The notes: generated by a model from the sequence alone, not told the origin. Numbered from the stretch's first letter, positions 43,079-51,738 are shown. The stretch: DNA of 64,000 bases from Luteolibacter rhizosphaerae (GCF_025950095.1 NZ_JAPDDR010000003.1:124001-188000); one strand, 5' to 3'. Numbers and translations are program-made.

Positions 43079-45454
43079 TCAGGGCGCGGCGCCGTCCACG
43101 ATCCGCACGAAGCGGCGGGGACCATTGACCGGCACGACCGGGATCGCTCCGCCACCGGTGAAGGTGCTGCCCGGAACGGCCACGAAGTCATTCAAGAGCG
43201 TGCCGGTCTGCAGGTGATAGGACTGGCCGCTCACCAGGCCCGTTACACCGCCGATGACGATATTTCCTCCGCTGATGGTGACGCTGCCGATCTTCACCGA
43301 GCTGGGCACGGCATTGAGGTCAGGGAGCTGCTCGGTGCCGCTGGAGCTGCTCACCGCGGCATTCGCCGAGGTGAAGGCACCGCGCCAGATGCGCATCTCA
43401 TTGACGGTGCCGGCCCAATCCTGATCGCCGAAGAAGACGGCCCCGCCGATGAAGTTATCGGTGGTATTGCCGAGTTCGTAGATCTCGCCGACCCATGCCA
43501 CGCTGTCTGCCAACTGGCCGTCCAGATAGATGGAGATCAGATCGGCCACGGAGTCGTAGACGACAACGGCGTGGCGTTGGACATTTGCCACCAGCGCGGG
43601 GGGATTCGGCTCGGCCCGCGTATTGATCTCGCCGCTGGGCGAGCGGAAGCTGGAACTGGGAGCATCCCCGGTGATGCCGGAGCGGGGCGTGAAGTCGATG
43701 TAGGTGGATTGCTCCCCGGAGCTTCCCGGAGTGCCGAACATCCAGAGCTTCGACCAAGTCTGGGTGGCATTCGCCGGGGTGAACCAGGCCTCCACGGTGA
43801 TGCTGCTGGCGCTGGCGATGGTATAGCCGATCGGGATCGTGGCGTGATTGGTGCGGACACCCGTGCCAGCCAGAACGAGATTCCCACCCGATACGCTGGC
43901 GGTGCCATTCAGGACCGCGGCGGCCGAGCCGACGCTATCGCTGCCATCCGTGGTGAAGCTCCAGCGGTGCGCAAGGACCGGCGGACTTTCCGACTGGGCA
44001 CCGGTGACGTTCACGGTGATGGGGATGTCGATCTGGGCTTCGTTCTGGTCGGGATCATCGGAGAAGATCCGCAGGATACCGGTTTTCGCGCCCGAGTGAA
44101 CTCCACCCGGATTGAAGGTGAAGGCGAGGTTTGTGTTCCCGCCGGGTGCGACGATGAGGGCTCCCTCGCTGACGAAATCACGGGTGACATCGAACTGCTG
44201 GAAGTGGGTGGGAGCCGTGTTGCCCGCGATGAAGATCGCATCGATGATCGCCAGCTCGCCTTGCCCGGTATTCGAGATCTGCAGGGAGTAGCTCTGCTGT
44301 GGCGCGGTACGGGCTACCGGGCCATACGCACCCGGTGTCGTCACGGCGATGTCCGGCAATGCCACCTGCACCTGGAGGTTCACGATCTTTGAGGCATTGA
44401 AGGGATCGCTGCTGGCGATCTCCACGGTAGCCGTGAAATTGCCCGTGAAGCCGTCGGGATTGAAGGACAGCACCAGATTCGAGGTGGCACCGGGTGCGAC
44501 GTTCAGGGGTAGCGTGCTGGTGACTCCGAAGGAAGCGGCATCCTGCCCGGCCAAGGTGGCACCGGTGATCGAGAGGCTATTCGCGGAGCCCTCGTTGGTG
44601 ACTGGCACGTTGACGCTGATCGCGCCACCGCTGGAGGTGGCGGCCACGGTGCCCGGGACGCTGATCCGCGGGTCATGCGGCGGCACGGTATCCGGACCCG
44701 CGGTGCTATTCGCGGAAACCCGGGCAGCGCTCATCGCTCCCTTCCAGACCCGGAATTCGTTGATGGAACCATTGAGGCAGGGATCGCCGTAGAAAACCGC
44801 GGCCCCGAGATAGTTCTGGGTGGTGTTCCCCAGCTGGGAGATCGTCCCGTTCCACACTTCGGAGTCGGCCAGGGTCCCGTTCAGGTAGAGACGGATCTCG
44901 TTCGCCGCGTCATCGAAGACTGCCACGGAGTGGATCTGCGTGCCTGTTCCAAGTGCCGCGGGATTCGTGCCGCCGCGGGTATTCGTCTGCGCTCCCGCCG
45001 GGGCTTTGAATCCGGTGCTGGGCGGGTTGTTCGTGATGCCGGTGAAGGGCGTGAAGTCGATGTAGCCGGTGGCGGCCTCGTTCGCTTGGGGCGTGCCGAA
45101 CATCCAGACCTTCGCCCAGTTCTGGTTGGTGGTGCTGGTAAACCAAGCCTCGACGGTGAGGCTATCGCTCGAGGCAATGGTGGCGCCGATGGGCAGCGCC
45201 GCGAAGTTCGTTCGGGCAGCGCCGCCGGGGATCACCAGTTGGCCGCCGCTGACGGAGGCGGTGCCATTCAGGGTGGCATTCGCGGTGCCGACGCTGTCGT
45301 TCAAGTTCGTGAAGCTCCAGCGGTGAACAAGCTGCTGGGCCTGGAGGTCTGCGGCACCGAGGCCTAAGAAGCCGAGGAGGACCGCTTTCTTCAGCACACC
45401 GGACAAGGCGGTGCTACGGGCGGCACGAGTCCGCCCCGGATTGTTTCGGGTCAT
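43079..45454 (-). CDS. Secreted protein with two LamG domains and two choice-of-anchor D domains
   Basis: The 791-residue protein starts at ATG 45454; a longer frame upstream lacks protein character. A basic leader is followed by a hydrophobic segment ending DLQAQ. LamG domain 1 is at about 40-260 (LTVEAWFTSTTNQNWAKVWMFGTP). Two choice-of-anchor D/ASH domains lie at about 270-475 (LPLNVAPGATSNLVLSFNPDGF; LIVAPGGNTNLAFTFNPGG). LamG domain 2 is at about 480-690 and near-identical in layout to the first (ITVEAWFTPANATQTWSKLWMFGTP). The C-terminus (about 700-791) resembles verrucomicrobial tails ending in FVRIVDG. LamG domains bind glycans or proteins, so a surface adhesin is plausible. Its leader is unusually long for a signal peptide. 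Confidence 0.8.
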   Translation of the reverse strand: MTRNNPGRTRAARSTALSGVLKKAVLLGFLGLGAADLQAQQLVHRWSFTNLNDSVGTANATLNGTASVSGGQLVIPGGAARTNFAALPIGATIASSDSLTVEAWFTSTTNQNWAKVWMFGTPQANEAATGYIDFTPFTGITNNPPSTGFKAPAGAQTNTRGGTNPAALGTGTQIHSVAVFDDAANEIRLYLNGTLADSEVWNGTISQLGNTTQNYLGAAVFYGDPCLNGSINEFRVWKGAMSAARVSANSTAGPDTVPPHDPRISVPGTVAATSSGGAISVNVPVTNEGSANSLSITGATLAGQDAASFGVTSTLPLNVAPGATSNLVLSFNPDGFTGNFTATVEIASSDPFNASKIVNLQVQVALPDIAVTTPGAYGPVARTAPQQSYSLQISNTGQGELAIIDAIFIAGNTAPTHFQQFDVTRDFVSEGALIVAPGGNTNLAFTFNPGGVHSGAKTGILRIFSDDPDQNEAQIDIPITVNVTGAQSESPPVLAHRWSFTTDGSDSVGSAAAVLNGTASVSGGNLVLAGTGVRTNHATIPIGYTIASASSITVEAWFTPANATQTWSKLWMFGTPGSSGEQSTYIDFTPRSGITGDAPSSSFRSPSGEINTRAEPNPPALVANVQRHAVVVYDSVADLISIYLDGQLADSVAWVGEIYELGNTTDNFIGGAVFFGDQDWAGTVNEMRIWRGAFTSANAAVSSSSGTEQLPDLNAVPSSVKIGSVTISGGNIVIGGVTGLVSGQSYHLQTGTLLNDFVAVPGSTFTGGGAIPVVPVNGPRRFVRIVDGAAP

Positions 45455-45690
45455 GGGTTGTTTTTGGGTTTCGTGTCTGTCGGTCCCGTCGCGTCCTTTG
45501 GGTAGCGCGGCGGAACCAAGGGATCGCCCAGGTACGGAGTTCCTACCCATGGGAGATAGGACCTGTGCTATCCCTCAAACATCATCCGCCTAGCAAACCC
45601 CGCAAGGGGAGACAACCCATTTCCATATTCCAAATCCTCTGCGCCGGGGGAGCCGGAGACCGCCGACATATCTCCTCTTCTTCCAAAACG

Positions 45691-45718
45691 AAAAAGGGCA
45701 GCGGTGAACCCGCTGCCC
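45691..45718 (-). terminator. Intrinsic terminator of lpd (minus strand)
   Basis: Bases 45696-45704 pair perfectly with 45710-45718 (9 bp, 5-base loop). The A-run at 45691-45695 gives a T-run in the minus-strand transcript. It lies about 30 bp after the lpd stop codon. Confidence 0.9.
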
Positions 45719-45748
45719 CCTTGGGAAAAGACTGACTTACTCCAATCT

Positions 45749-47137
45749 TCAGAAGTGGATCGCGTGGCCGTCGGCGGCCAGCGTCGCTTCGTGGATGACC
45801 TCGCTCATGGTCGGGTGAGCGTGGATCGTCGCGTGGATCTCGTCCGCGGTAAGCTCCTGGTCAAGCGCCAGGCCCATCTCGGCGATGAGCTCGGTGGCGT
45901 TCTCACCGATGATGTGGGCACCGAGGAGTTCGCCGTGCTTCTTGCCGTAGAGGAGCTTCGCGAAACCGTCTGGCTCGCCCGAGGCGATGGCCTTGCCGAT
46001 GGCGACGAAGGGGATCTTGCCGACCTTGTACTCGATACCCTCTTCCTTAAGCGCGCGCTCGGTCTTGCCGACGGAGGCGATCTGCGGGTGGCAGTAGGTG
46101 CAGCCCGGGAAGACGGTGACCTTGCGCGGGGTGTGGCCTTCCACGTAGAGGCCGTCGACGCACTGGATCGCCTCGAAGGAGGCGGTGTGCGCGAGCAGCG
46201 GCGGGCCGCTCACGTCGCCGATCGCGTAAACGCCGGGGATGGAGGTTTCGTAGCGGTCGCCGATTTTGACGAAGCCGCGTTCGGTCAGCTCCGGCTGGAC
46301 TCCGCCGGGGCCCGGGAGCACCGGCTGCACGCCGATCGCGACAAGCACGACATCCGCAGTGAGGACGCCGTTCTCCTTGGCACCTTCAACCGTGACCTCG
46401 ACCTGGCTGCCCTTGACCTCGGTCTTGGTGATCTTGTGGTTCGAGAGGCAGCGGATGCCCTGCTTGGTGAAGGACTTCTCGAGGGCGTCGCCGATCTCGT
46501 CGTCTTCCACCGGAACAAGGCGCGGCAGCATTTCCACGACGGTCACCTTGGTGCCGAAGGCGTTGTAGATGTAGGCGAACTCCACGCCGATGGCACCCGC
46601 GCCGATGATGATCATGCTCTTCGGCTGCTTCTCGAGCACCATGGCTTCCTTCGAGCCGATCACGGTAGTGCCGTTGAAGGGCAGCGGCGGGAGCGGGCGG
46701 GACTTGGCACCCGTGGCGACGATGATGTGCTTCGCCTCCAAAGTGCTCTTGGCACCGTCCGCAGCGGTCACCTCGACCTTGCCGGGGGCGCTGATCGCGC
46801 CGAAGCCGCGAACGTAGTCGACCTTGTTCTTCTTGAACAGGAACTCGATGCCGCCTGCCAGCTTGTTTGAAACCGTGCGGGAGCGGCCGACCACCGCGGA
46901 CCAGTCGTACTGCAGGTTATCGAAGGAGAAGCCGAATTCCTTGGCGCGGTGCGACAGGGTGTGGAAAAGCTCCGCATTCTTGAGCAGCGCCTTGGTCGGG
47001 ATGCAGCCCCAGTTCAAGCAGGTGCCGCCAGCGCGGTCCGCCTCCACGCAAGCGACTTTCTTGCCAAGTTGCGCAGCGCGGATTGCAGCGACGTAGCCGG
47101 CAGGGCCGCCACCGATGACGATAAGATCGTAAGCCAT
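45749..47137 (-). CDS. lpdA: Dihydrolipoyl dehydrogenase
   Basis: The 462-residue flavoenzyme reoxidises dihydrolipoamide in 2-oxoacid dehydrogenase complexes (E3), passing electrons to NAD. The FAD turn is VIGGGPAGY (7-15), and the redox disulfide is GTCLNWGCIP (Cys40, Cys45). The NAD turn is IIIGAGAIGVEFAY, and the C-terminal interface pair is HAHPTMSE (His-Glu). Length matches the family. Start at ATG 47137, preceded by AAGGA in the right window. It is alone, with no E1/E2 genes in the window, so it may serve several complexes. Confidence 0.95.
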   Translation of the reverse strand: MAYDLIVIGGGPAGYVAAIRAAQLGKKVACVEADRAGGTCLNWGCIPTKALLKNAELFHTLSHRAKEFGFSFDNLQYDWSAVVGRSRTVSNKLAGGIEFLFKKNKVDYVRGFGAISAPGKVEVTAADGAKSTLEAKHIIVATGAKSRPLPPLPFNGTTVIGSKEAMVLEKQPKSMIIIGAGAIGVEFAYIYNAFGTKVTVVEMLPRLVPVEDDEIGDALEKSFTKQGIRCLSNHKITKTEVKGSQVEVTVEGAKENGVLTADVVLVAIGVQPVLPGPGGVQPELTERGFVKIGDRYETSIPGVYAIGDVSGPPLLAHTASFEAIQCVDGLYVEGHTPRKVTVFPGCTYCHPQIASVGKTERALKEEGIEYKVGKIPFVAIGKAIASGEPDGFAKLLYGKKHGELLGAHIIGENATELIAEMGLALDQELTADEIHATIHAHPTMSEVIHEATLAADGHAIHF

Positions 47138-47476
47138 GATTCGGGAGTCCTTCTGAAGTTCGGGCGGAGCGTGGTGGCGGCCTCCCGGATTGTCAAAGGG
47201 GAAGGGTCGGAAGGATTTTGCCCCTTCCATCGAAGCGGCGGACAAGCAACCATCCCGGCAAAAGATGGTTAAGTAGTAAATAAATCTGACATTCCTTAAC
47301 TTGCCTTCGCGTATCGATAGGTTTTTGCTGAGGTCCCGGCTAGGTCATACCCGCTCTATACCCGGTCCGGGGGTACTTTGCTTTTTTTATAAAATGACTA
47401 ACCGTTGTTGACATCTAGATCATCAAACATTACTAAGTAACTGCACTACACTGCTGTTCCCCTTCCTCCCACTTCG
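47138..47476. other. 339-bp divergent promoter region between lpd and the LysR pair
   Basis: The gap holds the promoters of lpd and the LysR genes. It is AT-rich from about 47255. GGTTAAG and CTTAACT-like arms lie at about 47268 and 47296. A poly-T/poly-A run occurs at about 47382-47392. A near-palindrome TTACTAAGTAA (47430-47440, one central mismatch) lies 37 bp before the first LysR start, where LysR autoregulation sites often sit. No gene or RNA was recognised. Confidence 0.4.
47408..47436 (+). promoter_or_regulatory. Candidate promoter for the LysR pair
   Basis: A perfect TTGACA at 47408-47413 is followed after 17 bases by TACTAA (47431-47436), a weak -10. Transcription would start about 30 bp before the ATG at 47477. 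The near-palindrome TTACTAAGTAA overlaps the -10, fitting autoregulation. Confidence 0.35.
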
Positions 47477-48388
47477 ATGAACCTTGACCCTTTGCACCTA
47501 CGTGCATTTACCGCCCTCATGAATGAGGGTTCGGTAAGTCGCGCGTCACTGGAGCTGCGTACCAGTCCCTCCAACGTGAGGCGTATCTGGCAAAGCTTGG
47601 AGGAACAATTGGGAGACCGATTGTTTATCTCGAACGAAACCGGCGAGACACGCCCGACAAGCGCGGCAAAACTTCTCGACCGGGAGATGACCTCGCTTCT
47701 CGCCGAGATGCGTCGTTTTGAAGCCTCGGTGGACAAGATCCACCGCAACGGCCGCACCCTGCGTCTGGGAGCCGACAGGAATGTTTTCAATACCCGCCAC
47801 TTCGGCCGCCTCTTCAATTCGCTCCGGCACGACAGCCGTTTCCGGATCTCTTTCCTTGAGGTGAGCGGCGATGATGGCCGCGGTGCCCTGGAATCCGGAG
47901 CCTGCGACATGGTTTTCGCCTTGGATGGCACTCCGGGCCGCCGCTTTGAAACACGCTACCTGCCGCCGATGCGTTTCGACGTGGCCTGCGCACGCCAACG
48001 CGAGGGAGAACCGACGCTGGATCCAAGTGCACTGGCAGACCTGAACTGGTCGCTCGCCGACTTTTCCACCCGCCCCCTGGCCTTGGACCGGCTGAAGAAG
48101 ATCGAAGCCTGCGGTGGGGGCAGCGGCTCCCTCTGCTCGCAAACCCAGTTCATGCGCTGGGCGGAGGAGCGGCCGGAAGGCGATACCGAAGCGATCGTGT
48201 GCGTACAACCGGCTTCCTTCAGCCGTTCCCCGCAAGTTAGCTTTCTCCCCTTTGAATCAGTGGCCGGCTTCCCCCTCTGTGTGACCTATCTCAGGCAGCA
48301 TCCTTACGAATTCCTGCCGGTGATCACGGATCAGATGGAGCGCGCCCTGAAACCACCGGCCGATGGATCCCGACCTTCCCTGTCTTGA
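47477..48388 (+). CDS. LysR-family transcriptional regulator (first of an overlapping pair)
   Basis: The 303-residue protein has a LysR winged helix-turn-helix at about 1-65 (LDPLHLRAFTALMNEGSVSRASLELRTSPSNVRRIWQSLEEQLGDRLFI), diverged from the usual AARxLxxSQPAVS pattern. A helical linker and a substrate-binding-like domain (about 95-290) follow. LysR proteins act as tetramers and bind T-N11-A palindromes. The last 26 bases overlap the start of a second LysR gene in another frame, implying translational coupling. The diverged recognition helix suggests an unusual target. Confidence 0.85.
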   Translation: MNLDPLHLRAFTALMNEGSVSRASLELRTSPSNVRRIWQSLEEQLGDRLFISNETGETRPTSAAKLLDREMTSLLAEMRRFEASVDKIHRNGRTLRLGADRNVFNTRHFGRLFNSLRHDSRFRISFLEVSGDDGRGALESGACDMVFALDGTPGRRFETRYLPPMRFDVACARQREGEPTLDPSALADLNWSLADFSTRPLALDRLKKIEACGGGSGSLCSQTQFMRWAEERPEGDTEAIVCVQPASFSRSPQVSFLPFESVAGFPLCVTYLRQHPYEFLPVITDQMERALKPPADGSRPSLS

Positions 48389-49298
48389 AACCTTCGTGCA
48401 GCTTGCCGATTGCGGCAGCTTTTCAGAAACCGCCGCCCGGCAAGGAATCAGCCAGCCGGCCGTAAGCCAGCGGATTGCCAAATTGGAAGCCAACACCGGC
48501 CTCCGTCTCTTCCAGCGGGTGCAGGAAGGTCTGAAAATAACCCGCGAGGGCAAGGAGTTGCTCGAGATCGCCCGCAAGATCGTGGCGGAGCACCAGCGGC
48601 TCGGCATCCGGATGGGCCGGCACGTGCGGGAGATCCGTGGAATCGTTCGAGTGATGATCGATCGTTCGATCGCCGGGAACCGTATCGAGGCGGGTTTGCG
48701 GGAAAGAATCCCTTCGCCGGAGCATCTCGATATCGTCCATCCGGAAGGCTTTCTCTGTTGGACCTCCGCGCTCGAACAACATCAGGTCGATATCGTGGTC
48801 ACCGGGACCTTTTTACAGATCGGTGATTCCGCCGCACTGCAACGGGTGGAGCTGGAAAGACAGCAGGGAACCACGCTCGCCTGGAACCGGGTATATTTCG
48901 ATCTGGACCCCGCCAACTTCCGCTTCCCGGAAATCATGCGATCCACCATCTTGGTACCGAGCGAGCGACTGATCCCCGGATATATGCCCTTCTTGGAGCG
49001 TTGGTGCTCGGAGTCGTACGGACTCCTGCCCCCCGACATGATACCCTTCGACGACGAGAGTTCCGCCCGCGAAGCATGCATCTCGGGGCTCGGAATCCTC
49101 GTGTTCCCGGGCGAAGCCGACAAGCGGATGGGCATCGAAAGCGCCGGGCTCGGGATCCTGAAGACCTTCGATTTCCTGCTTCCCGACGCCTTCACCTACG
49201 CCATTCATTTACGTACCGGGGAAAAGGCAACGCAGGTCCTTGAGACGGCGCTGAAGATCAACGACGCCTACAAGTCGCCACGTCCATCACAAGCGTGA
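48363..49298 (+). CDS. LysR-family transcriptional regulator (second of an overlapping pair)
   Basis: The 311-residue protein has a canonical LysR DNA-binding domain (CLETFVQLADCGSFSETAARQGISQPAVSQRIAKLEANTGLRLFQR, about 7-53) and a LysR substrate-binding domain (about 90-300). It starts inside the end of the preceding LysR gene (26-bp overlap), which is rare. A palindrome (49310-49327) lies just after its stop and before the next gene. The two regulators could form hetero-oligomers; they are the best candidates for controlling the two secreted proteins that follow. Confidence 0.87.
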   Translation: MDPDLPCLETFVQLADCGSFSETAARQGISQPAVSQRIAKLEANTGLRLFQRVQEGLKITREGKELLEIARKIVAEHQRLGIRMGRHVREIRGIVRVMIDRSIAGNRIEAGLRERIPSPEHLDIVHPEGFLCWTSALEQHQVDIVVTGTFLQIGDSAALQRVELERQQGTTLAWNRVYFDLDPANFRFPEIMRSTILVPSERLIPGYMPFLERWCSESYGLLPPDMIPFDDESSAREACISGLGILVFPGEADKRMGIESAGLGILKTFDFLLPDAFTYAIHLRTGEKATQVLETALKINDAYKSPRPSQA

Positions 49299-49309
49299 AC
49301 TTAACTTCA

Positions 49310-49327
49310 CCTTATAACTCAATAAGG
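49310..49327. promoter_or_regulatory. CCTTAT-N6-ATAAGG palindrome upstream of a secreted-protein gene
   Basis: Perfect 6-bp arms at 49310-49315 and 49322-49327 are separated by six bases, 59 bp before the ATG at 49386. Outer arms GAACTT (49297-49302) and AAGTTC (49331-49336) extend the dyad. The core CTTAT-N6-ATAAG also occurs upstream of the paralogous gene at 50893, so it is a candidate shared operator. Confidence 0.55.
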
Positions 49328-49385
49328 AGAAAGTTCAAGCGGCAGTTTGTTTGTAACGGCGAGAGCATCGACTCTCACCGTTGCT

Positions 49386-50621
49386 ATGAAACGCTGTATA
49401 TCCCTTACGCTCGCAGCACTTCCCGCGTTCGCGTCCTCCCTAGGGGCCGAAGCTATTGTCGATGGATCGAACTATGGTGACCTGTTCAATCCGTCCGGTG
49501 CCGCAGTTACCGTCGTTCACCCCACCGCTCCCGAAGGTTCCATCGCGCAGCTGCTGCTGAGCGGCAATGGTTCCGGCCCGCTCGGGCTTCATTGGGACGC
49601 CGAAGCTACCGGCGGCCTCAAACTGGCAACCAATCTTATCCTGGACGACGAAATCGTTCTGGCTTCAACCGGGGCACAAGTCCGGCTCAGCGGATCCGCC
49701 TTGGAATTCAACCAGGTAAGCACCGGAGTTCTGTCGCTGCTTGGCACCGGCGTGACGATGAACTGGAGCGCCACCGCCACCTTCGACAAGGCGGGTGCGG
49801 TCGTGGCTCTTTCGCCCAACTCGGTCTACGAGATCAGCTTCAACGTGGTCGATGGTAGCGGGCTCCTGAACTCGACCCTCGGGATCACGCCAAGCTTCGG
49901 GATGCAGTTGCTCGACGGTGCCAACAATCCGGTGGGTTCTTCCACCGGCGGCACCCTCATCAACGTCCTGGGCCTCGACCTGCTCGAAGTGGTGGGCGCG
50001 CCACAGGGGACGGGGCGGGCCACGGTGCGATTCCGTACCGGCACGACGGTCGGCTCCGGCGCGGCGAAGGTGCGCTTCACCGGCGGTGCGGTCCTGCCGC
50101 TCAACCTGCTGGGAATCGGCTCGAACTTCGCAACCATTTCAAACCTGATGGTCGAGCAAATCGACCCCTACACCGTTTGGGTGGAAGACAACGAGATCCC
50201 GGAATCGATGCAGGATCCGGACGCCGATCCCGACAGCGACGGCAAGCCGAACAAGCAGGAGTATGCACTCTCCACCGACCCCAACTCCGGCGGCCACGAC
50301 GACGTGGACTTCGCGACCGGCGATCCGGATGGCAGCGGTCCGGAAACCTCCGCCTTCGTGATGACGCTGCCGGTGCGCAGCGGAGCCCAATTCTCCAACC
50401 AAGGGGGAGACCAGATCGCTACGCAAGATGGTGCGAACTACCGGGTGGAAGGCTCGTTCGATCTGGCAAGCTGGAGTCTCGCCGTATCCGAGGTGACCCA
50501 GGACGACGCCTTCGTGGCTGACTTGCCCGCTCTGCCGGTGGGCTGGGAATACCGCTCCTTCCGCGTGCCGGGACAAACTCCCGACAGTGTCCGCGCCTTC
50601 CTGCGCGTGAAATTCGACTGA
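49386..50621 (+). CDS. Secreted protein, paralogue of the PEP-CTERM protein at 50893, with TSP3-like C-terminal extension
   Basis: The 411-residue protein has a signal peptide (about 1-20). Residues 20-260 are strand-rich and closely related to the protein at 50893-51738. Shared motifs include VDGSNY, STGAQVRLSGSALEFN, GLLNSTLGITPSFGMQLLDGA and SNFATISN. Instead of a PEP-CTERM tail it carries a calcium-type stretch (DPDADPDSDGKPNKQEY, about 277-293) and a C-terminal domain ending FRVPGQTPDSVRAFLRVKFD. No known enzyme motif was seen. A shared palindrome and adjacency suggest co-regulation with its paralogue. ATG 49386 was chosen because the extra codons upstream precede the signal peptide. Confidence 0.78.
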   Translation: MKRCISLTLAALPAFASSLGAEAIVDGSNYGDLFNPSGAAVTVVHPTAPEGSIAQLLLSGNGSGPLGLHWDAEATGGLKLATNLILDDEIVLASTGAQVRLSGSALEFNQVSTGVLSLLGTGVTMNWSATATFDKAGAVVALSPNSVYEISFNVVDGSGLLNSTLGITPSFGMQLLDGANNPVGSSTGGTLINVLGLDLLEVVGAPQGTGRATVRFRTGTTVGSGAAKVRFTGGAVLPLNLLGIGSNFATISNLMVEQIDPYTVWVEDNEIPESMQDPDADPDSDGKPNKQEYALSTDPNSGGHDDVDFATGDPDGSGPETSAFVMTLPVRSGAQFSNQGGDQIATQDGANYRVEGSFDLASWSLAVSEVTQDDAFVADLPALPVGWEYRSFRVPGQTPDSVRAFLRVKFD

Positions 50622-50637
50622 CAGGTACAGGTGAATC

Positions 50638-50669
50638 GGCGGCCCGTGTCCCGCATGGACCGGGCCGCC
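50638..50669 (+). terminator. Intrinsic terminator after the TSP3-type secreted gene
   Basis: Bases 50638-50646 pair perfectly with 50661-50669 (9 bp GC-rich, 14-base loop), then TGCTTTCTTTCC. It lies 16 bp after the stop codon. Confidence 0.7.
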
Positions 50670-50737
50670 TGCTTTCTTTCCGACTCGTTGGTAAAAACAA
50701 TCTCCCGGGGAGTGTGCCCCGGGGGGACAGCACAGCG

Positions 50738-50766
50738 CCGGAGCCGGGGTCCTCCCCCGGCTCCGG
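50738..50766. repeat. 12-bp perfect GC hairpin between the paralogous secreted genes
   Basis: Bases 50738-50749 pair perfectly with 50755-50766 (loop TCCTC). A smaller hairpin (50704-50710 with 50717-50723) lies just before it. No T-run follows, so these are not simple terminators; they may insulate the two transcription units or be remnants of repeats. Confidence 0.45.
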
Positions 50767-50812
50767 GGCAAGCGTGGGAAACGCACCCCCCGCGATCGCG
50801 TAGCGTTAGTCA

Positions 50813-50840
50813 TTTATTCTTATTGCTTTATAAGAATAAA
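50813..50840. promoter_or_regulatory. 11-bp AT-rich inverted repeat with CTTAT-N6-ATAAG core upstream of the PEP-CTERM gene
   Basis: Bases 50813-50823 and 50830-50840 are perfect inverted copies around a 6-base spacer, 52 bp before the ATG. The core and spacing equal those at 49310-49327. An AT-only dyad like this is out of keeping with the GC-rich background, which supports a regulatory role. Confidence 0.6.
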
Positions 50841-50892
50841 GTCCCGTCAGGGCATTGAGCAGGGTTGGGCTTTCCCCCATGGTGTTCAGTGC

Positions 50893-51738
50893 ATGAAATG
50901 CTGCGCACCCCTCCTCGCTGCAGCGTTGGCCTCCTCCTGCTACCTTGCAAACGGCCAATCGCTTGTAGACGGCTCAAACTATCCCGGGCTCTTCTCGCCT
51001 GCGGATGAAATCACGGTAGACCCGCCAATCCCCGAAGGGGCAGTGCTGGGAACCTACATCGGCGGCACTGCTAGCGGTGCCTTGGGGACCTACTGGCAAG
51101 CGACGGCCCAAGGTGGGGTGGTGCTCGGCTCCAACCTGCTGGGCGAGATCCGCGTGGCAGATACCGGAGCCCAGGTTGCACTTTCGGGAAGCGGGCTGGA
51201 ATTCAACATCAGCAACGATCCGGACTCGCTGCTTGGTGGTCTGGGGGTCGGCCTGGGTGCCACGATGAGTTGGCAAGCCACCGCGACCTTCGACGAGCCG
51301 GGAGAGGAGCTCTTCCTCCTGCCTAACACGGTGTACCGCGTGGTCTTCGACGTGGACGGTAGCAACGGGCTGCTGAACTCCACGCTCGGCCTCACGCCGA
51401 GTTTCGGGATCGAGATGCTTGACGGGGCCGGCAATGCGATCGACGCCCCTGCCGAAGACGGGACACTGGTGAACATCATCGGCTTGGAACTGCTCGGCAT
51501 CATCGGCTCACCTCCTGAATCCGGACGCGCCGTGGTCGATTTCCAGACCGGCTCTTCCGTGGCAGCGGGAGCCGCGGGACTACGCTTCACAGGTTTCGCG
51601 ATTCTCCCGGCCACCGCGCTGAATCTCGGTACCAATTTCGCCACCATTTCCAACATCAGCATCACTGCCGTACCAGAGCCATCGGCGCTCGCACTCGGAT
51701 TTGTGGGCGTCGCGTTCACGCTACGCCGTCGCCGTTGA
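50893..51738 (+). CDS. PEP-CTERM sorting-domain protein
   Basis: The 281-residue exported protein starts with a signal peptide (about 1-21, ending NGQ). Its main domain (about 22-255) is paralogous to the preceding gene. It ends with a PEP-CTERM signal: VPEPSALALGFVGVAFTLRRRR, meaning the PEP motif, a hydrophobic stretch and an arginine cluster. Such signals are processed by an exosortase, usually in bacteria that make exopolysaccharide; no exosortase gene lies in the window. The function of the main domain is unknown. It is followed by a 15-bp terminator hairpin. Confidence 0.85.
   Translation: MKCCAPLLAAALASSCYLANGQSLVDGSNYPGLFSPADEITVDPPIPEGAVLGTYIGGTASGALGTYWQATAQGGVVLGSNLLGEIRVADTGAQVALSGSGLEFNISNDPDSLLGGLGVGLGATMSWQATATFDEPGEELFLLPNTVYRVVFDVDGSNGLLNSTLGLTPSFGIEMLDGAGNAIDAPAEDGTLVNIIGLELLGIIGSPPESGRAVVDFQTGSSVAAGAAGLRFTGFAILPATALNLGTNFATISNISITAVPEPSALALGFVGVAFTLRRRR

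Noticed and set aside
45704-46870. 388-codon plus-strand frame opposite lpd
   Set aside because: Antisense to an unmistakable dihydrolipoyl dehydrogenase.
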